Assembly: GCA_002371625.1 (NCBI GenBank)
Contig: DFFV01000030.1
Location: 1 to 11,567 of the forward strand
DNA: 11,567 nucleotides
DNA from: Ruminococcus sp. UBA3767
GTDB lineage: Bacteria > Bacillota > Clostridia > Oscillospirales > Ruminococcaceae
Reading direction: 5' to 3'
Shown: positions 1 to 9,661 of the stretch, one piece after another
Numbering within the stretch: the stretch's first letter is position 1
Layout of the letters: every line of letters begins with the position of its first letter
Program-made: the position numbers and the translations under genes
The notes under the pieces: generated by a model
Databases searched by the model: none
Told to the model about the DNA's origin: nothing
What the model saw: the letters and a program-made list of their open reading frames with translations, nothing else

Positions 1-16
1 TGGGCTTTCGCGGCTA

Positions 17-1361
<1,345 letters not shown>

Positions 1362-1378
<17 letters not shown>

Positions 1379-2819
1379 AAAAATTCTCTGTCTCCTTTTT
1401 CCTTTGCAGCATAAGCTCAAAATGCTTATTGTATTCAAGCGGGAATTTATAGTTGAAAACTCTTTCAAGCCGTTTGTTTTCAAGGTCTACCAGCTTGGTT
1501 GAACCGCCTGCACCAACAGCGATTATCGTTTGTATCTCTTCCATTATATAGATATTATAAAGACTTTCCTTGCCGGGCTTTGTCCAGCCGATGTTTTCAA
1601 GGTTTTCAAGCATATTCTTCTGCCTGTACAGGTAGTAAGGCAGGTAGCCGTTTTCAAGAAGCCTTTTTGTAGCGTAATCGACCATTACATCGGCAGGGTT
1701 TTCAAGCACTCCGTCCTCACGCTCGTGATTGAGCCTTGCAGCACGCTTTATTGAAAGGGTATGAACAGTGATATTCTCAGCACCCATTTCGATCAGCTTA
1801 TCGACTGTATATGCAAAGCTCTCGGGAGTATCCCCCGGAAGCCCTGCGATAATATCGGTATTGATACACTCAAAGCCTGCTTTGCGTGCAAGCTCAAATG
1901 CTTCAAAGAACTGCTCTGAGGTATGCTTTCTACCAATCCTTTCAAGTACACTGTCATTGAGCGTCTGTGGATTTATCGAAACTCTTTCGCAGCCGTTCCT
2001 TTTTATCGCTTCGAGCTTTTCGGCAGTTATCGTATCAGGTCTTCCGCCCTCAACGGTGTATTCACGCAGATGTGAAAGATCGAAGCTTTCGGCTATGGTT
2101 TTCATAAGTCTTTCAAGCACAGGTGCTTCAAGGGTGGAAGGTGTACCTCCGCCGAAATAGATAGTATCAAGCGTAAGACCGAGCTTTTTAACTATCTCTC
2201 CCGTAAATCGTATCTCCTTGCAGAGATTTTCAATGTAAAGCGGTATCTGCCCCATGCACTGCTCAATGGACTGCGATACGAACGAGCAATAGGAACACCT
2301 TGTAGGGCAAAACGGTATAGAAACATAAAGGCTGAAGCTGTTCTTATCCAGGCTGTCAAGTACCTTTTTCTGTGTTTGCGCTGTTTTAAGAGCTATCTCG
2401 CATTTTTCCCGTGAGCAGAGGTACTCCCTTTGCATAGCATCAAATATCTCTTCCCTGTTCATATCAGCGCCAAGGTATTTATTCACCTGCTTAACTGGAC
2501 GTATTCCCGTGATGATTCCCCATTTGGGAGTTCTACCCGTTAGCTCTGACATAGCCGTGAAAAGCAGTCTTGAAAGGCAAAGCTCATAATCCTCGCCCTT
2601 ATCAGCTTTGCATTTTTTATGTACCTTTTTGCCGTCATAACTGCATATAACATACAAAAGGGCGTGTTTATCAAGCAGTTTCATTCTAACAAACGCATAT
2701 TCATCATCGCATGGGAGCTTATCCTCATAAACGATAGTGAACAGCGTTGCGGGAATAAACAGCTTCATCACGCCCTCTATCTCATATTTATAATCATTTC
2801 CGCTGAAAACTAATGTCAT
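1362..2819 (-). CDS. hemZ: HemZ, coproporphyrinogen III dehydrogenase-like radical SAM protein
   Basis: Radical SAM enzyme of the HemN/HemZ group. The 485-residue protein has the cluster-binding motif C171-x3-C175-x2-C178 in SIPFCPTRCSYCSF, the SAM-contacting GGGTP at 223-227, and the HemZ-type block EGGRPDTIT (257-265) followed by SINPQTLND (281-289). An N-terminal domain of about 165 residues precedes the radical SAM core; this long N-terminus is what separates HemZ from HemN and HemW. The ATG at 2819 is preferred over an internal ATG at 2768 because the extra residues resemble the usual HemZ N-terminus, though only a weak GGACGGAC-like ribosome binding site is seen. It sits 24 bp after the hydrolase gene and overlaps the methyltransferase gene. 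HemZ is annotated for oxygen-independent coproporphyrinogen oxidation, but its role in clostridia that lack a full haem pathway is unclear, so the activity is uncertain while the family is secure. Confidence 0.93.
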
Positions 2820-2843
2820 TTTTCTGTCCGTCCGTAAGATTAT

Positions 2844-3473
2844 TTATAATCCTATCATATACTGATTAAGTCTGCGCTCGGTCTCAAGCGTTGTTGACTG
2901 CATATGCCCAGGGTAGACCTTCAAATCTCCGCCAAGCTCGCTTATCTTTTTAAGTGATGCTTTCATTGCCTCCCAGTCGCCGTCGGGCATATCCGTTCTT
3001 CCGCAGGAGCGTGCAAACAGCGTATCTCCCGAAAACATGGTATCACCGCAGATAAAGCATACCGAACCGCTTGTATGTCCCGGTGTTTCGACTACATCAA
3101 ATTCAAGCTCGTCAAGTGTAAGTATATCGTCCTCGGTAAATGTTATAACGTCGCCCGTATACTTGCGGTAACCCCTGACCATAAAATGATTGACCAGCAT
3201 ACCATTCTCATCGCTCAGCTTAGGTCTGTCCTTTTCACTGATGTATACCTCACAGCCTGTTTTGTCAACAAGGTCAGCTACTGCGCCGACATGGTCAAAA
3301 TGCCCGTGGGTGAGGAATATCTTCTTTATAGTCAGCCCGAAAAGCTGTGCCTGCTCAAGGATATAGTCCGCATCGGCAGGAGCATCTATCAGCACAGCGT
3401 TATTCTTATCACTTGCGACAAGATAGCTGTTTGTATCGCATATACTCAGCGGTTTCAAGCAAAATAGCTTCAT
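2844..3473 (-). CDS. MBL-fold metallo-hydrolase, glyoxalase II-like
   Basis: A 209-residue cytosolic metallo-beta-lactamase-fold hydrolase resembling hydroxyacylglutathione hydrolase. The dinuclear metal site is complete: THGHFDH (55-61, the HxHxDH motif), H133 in ETPGHTSGS, D150 in FSGDTLF, and H190 in YPGH near the C-terminus. It is shorter than classical glyoxalase II (about 250 residues) and lacks the C-terminal helical glutathione-binding domain, as is usual for the small clostridial proteins; the substrate cannot be read from sequence. The ATG at 3473 is chosen because GAGGTG lies 9 nt upstream; an in-frame GTG at 3485 would use part of that ribosome binding site as its start codon. It lies 13 bp after relA and 24 bp before hemZ in the same direction, a neighbourhood common in Clostridia. 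There is no signal peptide. Confidence 0.92.
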   Translation of the reverse strand: MKLFCLKPLSICDTNSYLVASDKNNAVLIDAPADADYILEQAQLFGLTIKKIFLTHGHFDHVGAVADLVDKTGCEVYISEKDRPKLSDENGMLVNHFMVRGYRKYTGDVITFTEDDILTLDELEFDVVETPGHTSGSVCFICGDTMFSGDTLFARSCGRTDMPDGDWEAMKASLKKISELGGDLKVYPGHMQSTTLETERRLNQYMIGL

Positions 3474-3486
3474 TCTTAACTGCACC

Positions 3487-5682
3487 TCATCTTCCGCTTC
3501 TCTCTACAGAGATAACGTTTTTTATCTTCTTGAGTTTGTTTATCACGTTGTTAAGCTGTTCCATGCCTGCTATGCTTACAGTTACCGAAAGGATAGCATT
3601 GCCGTTTTTAAGCTCTCTTGCCGTTGACTCGTAGATATAGATGTTTATCATAGCAAGTGCCGAGGAAACATCAGCAAGCAGTCCGATACGGTCAAGGGCG
3701 ATTATATCAAGAGTTGTCTTGAAATAGCCAGTTTTCTTGCCGTTGCCCTCATACTTAGCCTTTACCCATCTGTCCTTAAGCTCGGGATCGTCCTTTTGCG
3801 CAAGGTAGTTCACACAGTCCTTTCTGTGAATGGAAACGCCGTGCCCCCTTGTGATAAAGCCTATTATCTCGTCACCGGGCAGAGGATTGCAGCACTGGGC
3901 AAATCTTACCATACAATCGCTTATGCCGTCGATAACTATACCCGACACGCTTCCCGTTGCAGCCTTTATATCCTTTTCCTGATTAAGCTCGGCAGTCTTT
4001 TCGCCGTAACGTTTGTTATATTCCAGCTTCAGCCTTGTGATGACCTTAGAAAGCTGAACACCGCCGTAGCCTATCGCTGCAAAGAAATCATCGAGCGTTT
4101 CACAGTTATGGCGCTTCATATCAAGTTTGAGGAAATCCTCAAGATCCTCCTCGGGAACTCTTATCATATTGCGCCTGAATTCTCTTTCAAGCGCATTTCT
4201 GCCCTCAAAGATATTCTCCTCACGGCGTTCACGCTTGAACCACAGGCGGATCTTTGATTTGGCTTCATTCGTCTTGCAGATATTCAGCCACGATCTGCTC
4301 GGACCGTGCCCCGGTACATTAGAGGTAAGTATCTCTATTATCTCGCCCGTTTTGATCTGATAATCGTAGGAAACCATTTTCTTATCAACCTTTGCGCCGC
4401 ACATCCTGTGACCGACTTCGGTATGGATAGCATAAGCAAAGTCTATTACCGTAGAACCGACAGGCAAAGTTATCATATCGCCCTTAGGAGTGAACGCAAA
4501 TACGTCCTCGGGTGCAAGATCATTCTTAATGGCACGCACTATCTCCTCAACATCGTTCGATTCCTGCTGAGATTCGATTATCTGGCGTATCCACGCAAGT
4601 CTTCTGTCGTCCTTGGTGCTTCCGCCTGCAACGCCCTCTTTATACTTCCAGTGCGCAGCGATTCCGTACTCGGCAGTCTTGTGCATATCCCACGTTCTGA
4701 TCTGCACCTCAAAAGGCACGCCTTCTCTGCCGATAACGGTGGTATGCAGCGACTGATACATATTTGCCTTTGGTGTTGAGATATAGTCCTTGAACCTGTT
4801 CGGGATAGGTCTGAACATATCGTGGATTATACCCAGCACATTATAGCACTCGGTAACGGTATTTACGATTATCCTGAGCGCATATCGGTCATAGATCTGG
4901 TCGATCTCCTTGCCGTCACGGTAAACTTTTTTATAAATGCCGTAATTGGATTTTACCCTGCCCTCGATAACAGGTGCGGGATGAATATCCTGATCGAGCC
5001 TTTCCTTGATCCTTACTTTAAGATCCTCAACGAGCTGTTCTCTGCTTCCCTTGCGCATATTCATCTGTTTTTCGATCTCGTTATACGCATAGGGATCGAG
5101 ATACCTGAACGAGAGGTCTTCAAGCTCGTCCTTTATTGATCTGATACCGAGCCTGTGTGCTATCGGAGCATAGATATTCATCGTTTCGTGGGCGATATTA
5201 CGCCTTTTCTCGTCACGGCAGTAATTAAGGGTACGCATATTATGCAGTCTGTCGGCGAGCTTGATTATTATAACTCTTATATCCTCGCTCATGGCAAGCA
5301 GTATCTTTCGGATATTTTCCGCTTTCTGCTCGTCCTTTGTGAACGTTTCAACTCTTTTCAGCTTGGTAACGCCGTTTACGAGCATTGCCACATCGCTGCC
5401 GAACTTTTTCTGGATAGTTTCCAGCGTACAGTCGGTATCCTCAACTACATCATGCAAAAGTGCGGCACAGATGGTATCCGTGTCCATTCCAAGCTCTAAG
5501 AGGATATATGCCACTGCTATCGGGTGAGTGATATACGGCTGCCCCGATTCTCTTTTCTGCCCGTCGTGGTATTTATAAGCCAGCTCATAGGCTGAAACTA
5601 TCTTTGAAAGGTCATACTGCTTTTCGCCGTCAAGTATCTTCTGTATCAGCTGGTCAACTGTGATTATAACTTCTTCTGACAT
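3487..5682 (-). CDS. relA: Bifunctional (p)ppGpp synthetase/hydrolase (Rel/RelA-SpoT homologue)
   Basis: Long RSH protein (731 residues) that makes and degrades the alarmone (p)ppGpp in response to amino-acid starvation at the ribosome. The HD hydrolase domain is intact: H53 (ITHP), H77-D78 (LLHDVVEDT) and D144 (LADRLHNMR). The synthetase domain has GRVKSNYGIYKK (241-252), DRYALRIIV, the bifunctional-type RFKD signature at 296-299 (monofunctional RelA has EFDD), YQSLHTTV and FEVQIRT with E325. A TGS domain follows (about 391-453), then a conserved-cysteine region with RFAQCCNPLPGDE (593-605), and a C-terminal ACT domain (about 655-731). All expected domains are present, so both activities are predicted. 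A very strong ribosome binding site, GGAGGTGAGG at 5687-5696, fixes the start. It is 17 bp downstream of recJ; apt, often between these genes in Firmicutes, is absent here. Confidence 0.97.
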   Translation of the reverse strand: MSEEVIITVDQLIQKILDGEKQYDLSKIVSAYELAYKYHDGQKRESGQPYITHPIAVAYILLELGMDTDTICAALLHDVVEDTDCTLETIQKKFGSDVAMLVNGVTKLKRVETFTKDEQKAENIRKILLAMSEDIRVIIIKLADRLHNMRTLNYCRDEKRRNIAHETMNIYAPIAHRLGIRSIKDELEDLSFRYLDPYAYNEIEKQMNMRKGSREQLVEDLKVRIKERLDQDIHPAPVIEGRVKSNYGIYKKVYRDGKEIDQIYDRYALRIIVNTVTECYNVLGIIHDMFRPIPNRFKDYISTPKANMYQSLHTTVIGREGVPFEVQIRTWDMHKTAEYGIAAHWKYKEGVAGGSTKDDRRLAWIRQIIESQQESNDVEEIVRAIKNDLAPEDVFAFTPKGDMITLPVGSTVIDFAYAIHTEVGHRMCGAKVDKKMVSYDYQIKTGEIIEILTSNVPGHGPSRSWLNICKTNEAKSKIRLWFKRERREENIFEGRNALEREFRRNMIRVPEEDLEDFLKLDMKRHNCETLDDFFAAIGYGGVQLSKVITRLKLEYNKRYGEKTAELNQEKDIKAATGSVSGIVIDGISDCMVRFAQCCNPLPGDEIIGFITRGHGVSIHRKDCVNYLAQKDDPELKDRWVKAKYEGNGKKTGYFKTTLDIIALDRIGLLADVSSALAMINIYIYESTARELKNGNAILSVTVSIAGMEQLNNVINKLKKIKNVISVERSGR

Positions 5683-5699
5683 TTATCCTCACCTCCGTT

Positions 5700-7724
5700 T
5701 CATATCATACCGCGCAGTCTTACAAGTGTCGGGGAATCCTCGATATCAACCTTTGAGGTCACCTCACACGGAGTTATCCTCATCAGCGAAGCCTTGTAGT
5801 CAACAAGCCCCTTTTCCCTGAAAACATCTACGCAGATACGCATTTTACAATAATTCATTTCATCATCGCTCAGATGCATGAACATATTATCGCAGGTAGT
5901 TGCTCCTGCAGATCGTATGTATTTATAACACTTAACAAGCTCTTCCCTCGAGGGTATTATCTTTTTCACGAATGCACTCGGCAGGCTTTCTCCACGCATC
6001 AGCTTTTCGTAGCATCTTTTTGCGGAAAAATACCTTTCCTGCTTGACTCCGCTGAGCCTGTGGTCGATAACTCTTACCGAAACGCTCTCGGTGCCCCTGA
6101 AATTGTTTATATCAAGTCTGACGAGCATATCTATCCTGTCCCCGACCTTAAAGCAGGCTTTTTCGGGTGCAAGCGAGAAAAACAACGCCTGACCGCTGTA
6201 ATTACCGTATCTGAAATCAGCCTTGGTATGCTTGCCCTGTGAAAGCGGAGTTATCCCCGTAACGACAGCGCCAAGCACTGCAAACGCAGGTGCAGGGTTC
6301 TCTGCCCCGAAAGGTTCAAGCGCACTGAGCCCCTTTACGTTAGCAATGGTTATATCCTCGGGCATAAGCTGTTTATCGGCAGTAAGCTCCTGAACGGGCA
6401 TATTCTCCATACTGTCGGCATACTCGTATACTTTGCTGCAAAGTGCACCGATATTCTCCTCTTTAAGAGAAAAACCGCCTGCGCACTCGTGTCCGCCGAA
6501 CTTTTCAAACAGCTCGGAGCAATGAGTAAGGCACTCAAAAACATCAAAGCCGTGAATACTTCTTGCAGAGCCTCGTGCATTACCCTGATCGTCTATCGAG
6601 ATGATAAGATTAGGCTTGCCGTAATAATCAAGTATCCTTGCGGAAACTATACCGATAACGCCGGGGTGCCAGTTTTTGCCCCACAGCACGAGAACATTAT
6701 GGTCAAGCACCTGCGGATATTTATCTATATGCTCGAATATCTCCGAGATTATCATACTTTCCTCGTTCTTGCGCATAGCATTGAGCGAAACAAGGCTTTT
6801 AACATAATCCTGCGCTGTTTCTTCTTCCTCACTGAGAAGCGCCCGGACAGCTGTTATCGGTGTGCCAAAGCGTCCGGAAGCGTTGATAACAGGCGATATC
6901 CTGAACGAAATGTCGGTCGAGGAGATATTGTTCCTGTCAAGCGATGTCTGCTCGATAAGCTGACAAAGTCCCGGATTTTCGGTGTTCTTCAGGTATTCAA
7001 GCCCCTGCTTGACGATAGTTCTGTTTTCGCCCATGAGCGGCACAACGTCCGCCACCGTACCGATAGCGCAGATATCCGCATACTGTTCAAGTACAGCATC
7101 ATAGCTTCCGCCGTCAAGTGCGGCGCACAGCTTGAAAGCCACGCCTACTCCGCAGATATCCTTGAACTGCGAGGGGCAGTCGTGCCTGTGAAGGTCAACA
7201 ACAGCGCAAGCCTCGGGCAGGGTCTGCGAGGGCTGATGGTGGTCGGTTATAACAAGCTCCATGCCCAGTTCTTTTATCAGCTTTGCTTCCTCAACGGCTG
7301 AAATGCCGTTATCCACAGTTATGATAAGCTCAACGCCCTTCTGGGCAAAGCTCTTTATAGCTTTTTCGTTAAGTCCGTAGCCGTCGCTTCTTTCGGGGAT
7401 ATAATACATAACGTTTGCGCCCATGCTCTCAAGGTAATTGTAAAGCAATGCGGTAGAGGTTATGCCGTCGCAGTCATAATCGCCGTAAATGCATATAAGG
7501 CGATAAGAATCGACCATTTCGTTTATCTTTTCCACTGCCTTGTCCATATCCTTGATGATAAAAGGATCGGCAAGCTCGGTATAGGAAAAATACTCAACTA
7601 CACTGTCAAAATCGGTAAAGCCCCTTGAAGTGAGGACTTCAAGAGCGAGCTTATTTATATCACATTTTGAAGCGAACTGAGCAGCAAGCTGAGCATCGCT
7701 TCGGTTTATCTTCCATTTTTTCAT
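5700..7724 (-). CDS. recJ: Single-stranded-DNA-specific 5'-3' exonuclease RecJ
   Basis: DHH-family nuclease that resects 5' ends of single-stranded DNA in recombination and repair, in the cytoplasm. In the 674-residue protein the DHH-domain metal motifs are IYGDYDCDG (79-87), VDNG (137-140), TDHH (160-163) and a later Asp in GTVADVVPL (D226). NASGRFG (281-287) and WHPGVIGIVSARI (352-364) follow, then DHHA1 with GGHECAGG (410-417) and an OB-fold region containing PFGAENPAPAF (471-481). A C-terminal extension from about 560, with PSREELVKCYKYI, matches the extra domain usual in Firmicute RecJ. The ATG at 7724 is preferred; an in-frame GTG four codons upstream is possible, and neither has a strong ribosome binding site. 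First gene of the five-gene cluster, about 29 nt below a predicted transcription start. No damage is seen in any motif. Confidence 0.96.
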   Translation of the reverse strand: MKKWKINRSDAQLAAQFASKCDINKLALEVLTSRGFTDFDSVVEYFSYTELADPFIIKDMDKAVEKINEMVDSYRLICIYGDYDCDGITSTALLYNYLESMGANVMYYIPERSDGYGLNEKAIKSFAQKGVELIITVDNGISAVEEAKLIKELGMELVITDHHQPSQTLPEACAVVDLHRHDCPSQFKDICGVGVAFKLCAALDGGSYDAVLEQYADICAIGTVADVVPLMGENRTIVKQGLEYLKNTENPGLCQLIEQTSLDRNNISSTDISFRISPVINASGRFGTPITAVRALLSEEEETAQDYVKSLVSLNAMRKNEESMIISEIFEHIDKYPQVLDHNVLVLWGKNWHPGVIGIVSARILDYYGKPNLIISIDDQGNARGSARSIHGFDVFECLTHCSELFEKFGGHECAGGFSLKEENIGALCSKVYEYADSMENMPVQELTADKQLMPEDITIANVKGLSALEPFGAENPAPAFAVLGAVVTGITPLSQGKHTKADFRYGNYSGQALFFSLAPEKACFKVGDRIDMLVRLDINNFRGTESVSVRVIDHRLSGVKQERYFSAKRCYEKLMRGESLPSAFVKKIIPSREELVKCYKYIRSAGATTCDNMFMHLSDDEMNYCKMRICVDVFREKGLVDYKASLMRITPCEVTSKVDIEDSPTLVRLRGMI

Positions 7725-7759
7725 ATACAACCACACTTTATAGAAATACTTTTCATAAT

Positions 7760-7788
7760 ATTATACCATATATGCCCGCTCATTTCAA
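7760..7788 (-). promoter_or_regulatory. Predicted sigma-A promoter of the recJ-relA cluster
   Basis: On the minus strand TTGAAA (7783-7788) and TATAAT (7760-7765) are separated by 17 bp, with TGG directly before the -10 giving an extended -10. The predicted transcription start near 7753 leaves a leader of about 29 nt before the recJ ATG. It diverges from the sigma-factor promoter about 35-60 bp away, so the two units share this control region. Read by eye; no start-site data. Confidence 0.82.
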
Positions 7789-7821
7789 GAGCAGCGTGAG
7801 ATTTTTTGCAACAAAAAAGAC

Positions 7822-7849
7822 TTGAAAAATACCTGAAAAATGTTATGAT
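7822..7849 (+). promoter_or_regulatory. Predicted sigma-A promoter of the ECF sigma-factor unit
   Basis: TTGAAA (7822-7827) and TATGAT (7844-7849) are separated by 16 bp, with TGT before the -10 as an extended element. Predicted start is near 7856, giving a leader of about 70 nt. The leader holds two small dyads, TGTA-ATA-TACA (7878-7888) and TTAAAG-TT-CTTTAA (7895-7908); the second abuts the ribosome binding site. The promoter looks like a vegetative one, and no AAC/CGT-type ECF promoter was seen next to it, so autoregulation is not evident. Confidence 0.75.
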
Positions 7850-7927
7850 AGGTGTGAGGAAACAAGACAGATATTCGTGTAATATACAAAGGTTTTAAAG
7901 TTCTTTAAGGAAAGGGGCGTGCTTTTT

Positions 7928-8488
7928 ATGGACAGCGGTGCAAACAGCTACCGCCGTTTCCGTGAAGGCGGCGACAAACAGGGGCTCGCAGAGATAATCA
8001 GGGAGTACAATGACGGGCTGATCTTTTATCTCGCAAGCATAGTTGGTGATATCCATACTGCAGAGGATATCGCTGAGGATACCTATGTGCTTCTTGGCAC
8101 GAAAAAGCCCAAGGACAAGGGAAAAGGCACTTTCAAAACGTGGCTTTACACCATTGCACGAAATCTTGCGATAGACCATATACGCAGGCAAAAGCGCAGG
8201 GGCGAAGCGCCTTTGGACGAGGCTTACAGGCTAAGCGAGGACGACTGCGGACTTGAGGAGAAATATATAAAAGAAGAACAAAAGATACAGATACATCGTG
8301 CGATGAACAGGCTGAAAGCGGAATACAGGCAGGTCCTGTGGCTTGTTTACTTTGAGGAAATGAGCGTTAAGGAAGCCGCAGGGATAATGAAAAAGAGCGT
8401 CCACTCGGCTGAAATGCTCGCTCATCGTGCAAGAAAAGCTCTCAGGGCACAGCTCGAAAAGGAGGGATTTGACAATGAAGGACTATGA
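7928..8488 (+). CDS. ECF-type RNA polymerase sigma factor (sigma-70 family)
   Basis: A 186-residue two-domain sigma factor that should direct RNA polymerase to a dedicated promoter set. Sigma region 2 spans about residues 10-92, with AEDIAEDTYVLL (45-56) and the DNA-contacting stretch FKTWLYTIARNLAIDHIRR (69-87). A charged linker (93-118) leads to region 4 (about 119-176), a helix-turn-helix with YRQVLWLVYFEEMSVKEAAGIM and the family-typical ending HRARKALR (166-173). Regions 1 and 3 are absent, as in ECF factors. The ATG at 7928 is chosen because AAAGGGG ends 10 nt upstream; an in-frame GTG at 7919 is less likely. The stop codon lies inside the next gene (14-bp overlap), the arrangement usual for a sigma factor and its membrane-bound regulator. 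The ECF subgroup and the regulon cannot be named from this sequence. Confidence 0.92.
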   Translation: MDSGANSYRRFREGGDKQGLAEIIREYNDGLIFYLASIVGDIHTAEDIAEDTYVLLGTKKPKDKGKGTFKTWLYTIARNLAIDHIRRQKRRGEAPLDEAYRLSEDDCGLEEKYIKEEQKIQIHRAMNRLKAEYRQVLWLVYFEEMSVKEAAGIMKKSVHSAEMLAHRARKALRAQLEKEGFDNEGL

Positions 8489-9500
8489 ACAGATGACAAA
8501 AGCGGTATTTGAGCGTATAGAGGAACAGGAGCAGGAGCAGAAAAAGAAAAATGCCAAGCTGCGCATCGCAGGAATGACCTCAATAATTGCAGTACCTATG
8601 CTTGCACTGGTGATAGGCGGTATACTGTTCATCAGCAGCCGCACAGGCATAGAAAAGGCGCAGGAGGGCGAAAAAGACGCCGCTGCTCAGGACGGTTCAA
8701 GCAATGCGCTTGGTATACCCGACAGCGACTCTTCGATAGGGATAGGCGTATTGAATGATAACTCGCAAAAGGTCAGCCGGCCGGCAGTTACACAAAAGGT
8801 CATGACAGACTCATCTACTGCTTCAACACAGATAACAGCCGATAGCTCGGCTCCGGAAAAATCAGGAGGAAACTACGGAACAGTAAATATTGCGGCAATA
8901 CCAAAAAACAACAAAAAAAAGATAGTCGGGGAAAAGATAACCGAGGAGGAGGCTCGTGATTACTTTATAAAAAACGCCGCCAGCCTGCAAAGCTCGCTGA
9001 TAGCAAGTGGGGTTGAGATAGCCGAGATACGATACGAGACAGCCGAGTATGATTTTACCGACCCTGTTTTATGCGCAAAAGGCTCACTGCTTTTCAAGAA
9101 AGGCTACTGCCACATAAGCTACGACGGTAACGTTGATGAAAGCCAGCCCGGACTGACCATTAAGCAGAATTTTATGGATTTTCAGGTGTTCAACGCAGGC
9201 AATCTTGTTGCCATAGTAACGCTTGTAAAGGAAAATGGCTTGATACACTCGGCACCGGCTTCCGGAGCACCTTGGTTCAGGGATTTTAACAATTTCACTC
9301 AGAAATATCAGGGCAAAAAACTGCTGTATATCTACGCAGGAGCGATGGAATATGTTATAACGCCCGACAACAACGTTGTCAATGCCCAGAGCTTGACAGA
9401 CAGCAATTTATCGCAGAATATTGTTAAGGATTCCGGGCTTGAAAGCATGAAGGATCCTTACAGCTGGTTCTACGACGAACAATGCACAATGAAAGTGTAA
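8475..9500 (+). CDS. Single-pass membrane protein, candidate anti-sigma/sensor partner
   Basis: I do not recognise this 341-residue protein as a named family. It has a short charged cytosolic tail (1-31, rich in Glu, Gln and Lys), one membrane helix (about 32-53), a low-complexity exported linker rich in Ser, Asp, Ala and Thr (about 58-150), and a C-terminal region (about 153-341) of mixed alpha/beta character that starts GEKITEEEARDYF. Lys and Arg before the helix predict an N-inside orientation. There is no lipobox or cleavable signal peptide. Cysteines occur at 200, 212 and 337 outside the membrane. The start at 8475 is supported by GGAGGG (8461-8466) 8 nt upstream and by the 14-bp overlap with the sigma gene, which suggests coupled translation. 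Position and topology suggest an anti-sigma factor or sensor, but the cytosolic part is much shorter than a normal anti-sigma domain, so this role is inference. Confidence 0.85.
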   Translation: MKDYEQMTKAVFERIEEQEQEQKKKNAKLRIAGMTSIIAVPMLALVIGGILFISSRTGIEKAQEGEKDAAAQDGSSNALGIPDSDSSIGIGVLNDNSQKVSRPAVTQKVMTDSSTASTQITADSSAPEKSGGNYGTVNIAAIPKNNKKKIVGEKITEEEARDYFIKNAASLQSSLIASGVEIAEIRYETAEYDFTDPVLCAKGSLLFKKGYCHISYDGNVDESQPGLTIKQNFMDFQVFNAGNLVAIVTLVKENGLIHSAPASGAPWFRDFNNFTQKYQGKKLLYIYAGAMEYVITPDNNVVNAQSLTDSNLSQNIVKDSGLESMKDPYSWFYDEQCTMKV

Positions 9501-9533
9501 AGCACACAACATTTACACTCACAGCAATACACA

Positions 9534-9566
9534 AAAAAGGAGAACTCACAACGAGTTCTCCTTTTT
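9534..9566. terminator. Bidirectional intrinsic terminator between sigma unit and tRNA-Arg
   Basis: Perfect 14-bp inverted repeat AAAAAGGAGAACTC / GAGTTCTCCTTTTT with a 5-nt loop (ACAAC). The GC-containing stem is flanked by an A tract on one side and a T tract on the other, so it can end transcription of the sigma unit (plus strand) and of the tRNA (minus strand, 8 nt past its 3' end). Confidence 0.92.
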
Positions 9567-9574
9567 GATTGCAG

Positions 9575-9648
9575 CGTCCTCGGCGGGATTCGAACCCACG
9601 GCCTTTCGCTTAGGAGGCGAACGCTCTATCCTGCTGAGCTACGAAGAC
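9575..9648 (-). tRNA. tRNA-Arg (anticodon CCU)
   Basis: Cloverleaf folds on the minus strand. The acceptor stem GTCTTCG pairs with CGAGGAC (one G-U pair), the D arm contains AGCTCAGCAGGATAGAGC, the anticodon stem TTCGC/GCGAA encloses loop CTCCTAA with anticodon CCT (9612-9614), and the T arm is GTGGG-TTCGAAT-CCCGC. The discriminator base is G and no CCA is encoded, so CCA must be added after transcription. It reads AGG arginine codons. It is a single-gene unit with its own promoter to the right and the bidirectional terminator to the left. Confidence 0.97.
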
Positions 9649-9661
9649 ATTTAACTTTGTT

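Noticed and set aside
1379..1483. N-terminal extension of the rRNA methyltransferase by 35 residues
   Set aside because: The extra residues are encoded inside the hemZ gene in another frame, do not resemble the family, and a ribosome binding site with an ATG at the TRAM domain start exists at 1378.
6489..7301. Plus-strand open frame of 270 codons opposite recJ
   Set aside because: It is a shadow of recJ: recJ carries all nuclease motifs in its own frame, and this frame has no family resemblance or ribosome binding site.
7725..7736. GTG start of recJ four codons upstream
   Set aside because: It cannot be excluded, but the ATG at 7724 gives a typical RecJ N-terminus (MKKWK) and the GTG has no better ribosome binding site.
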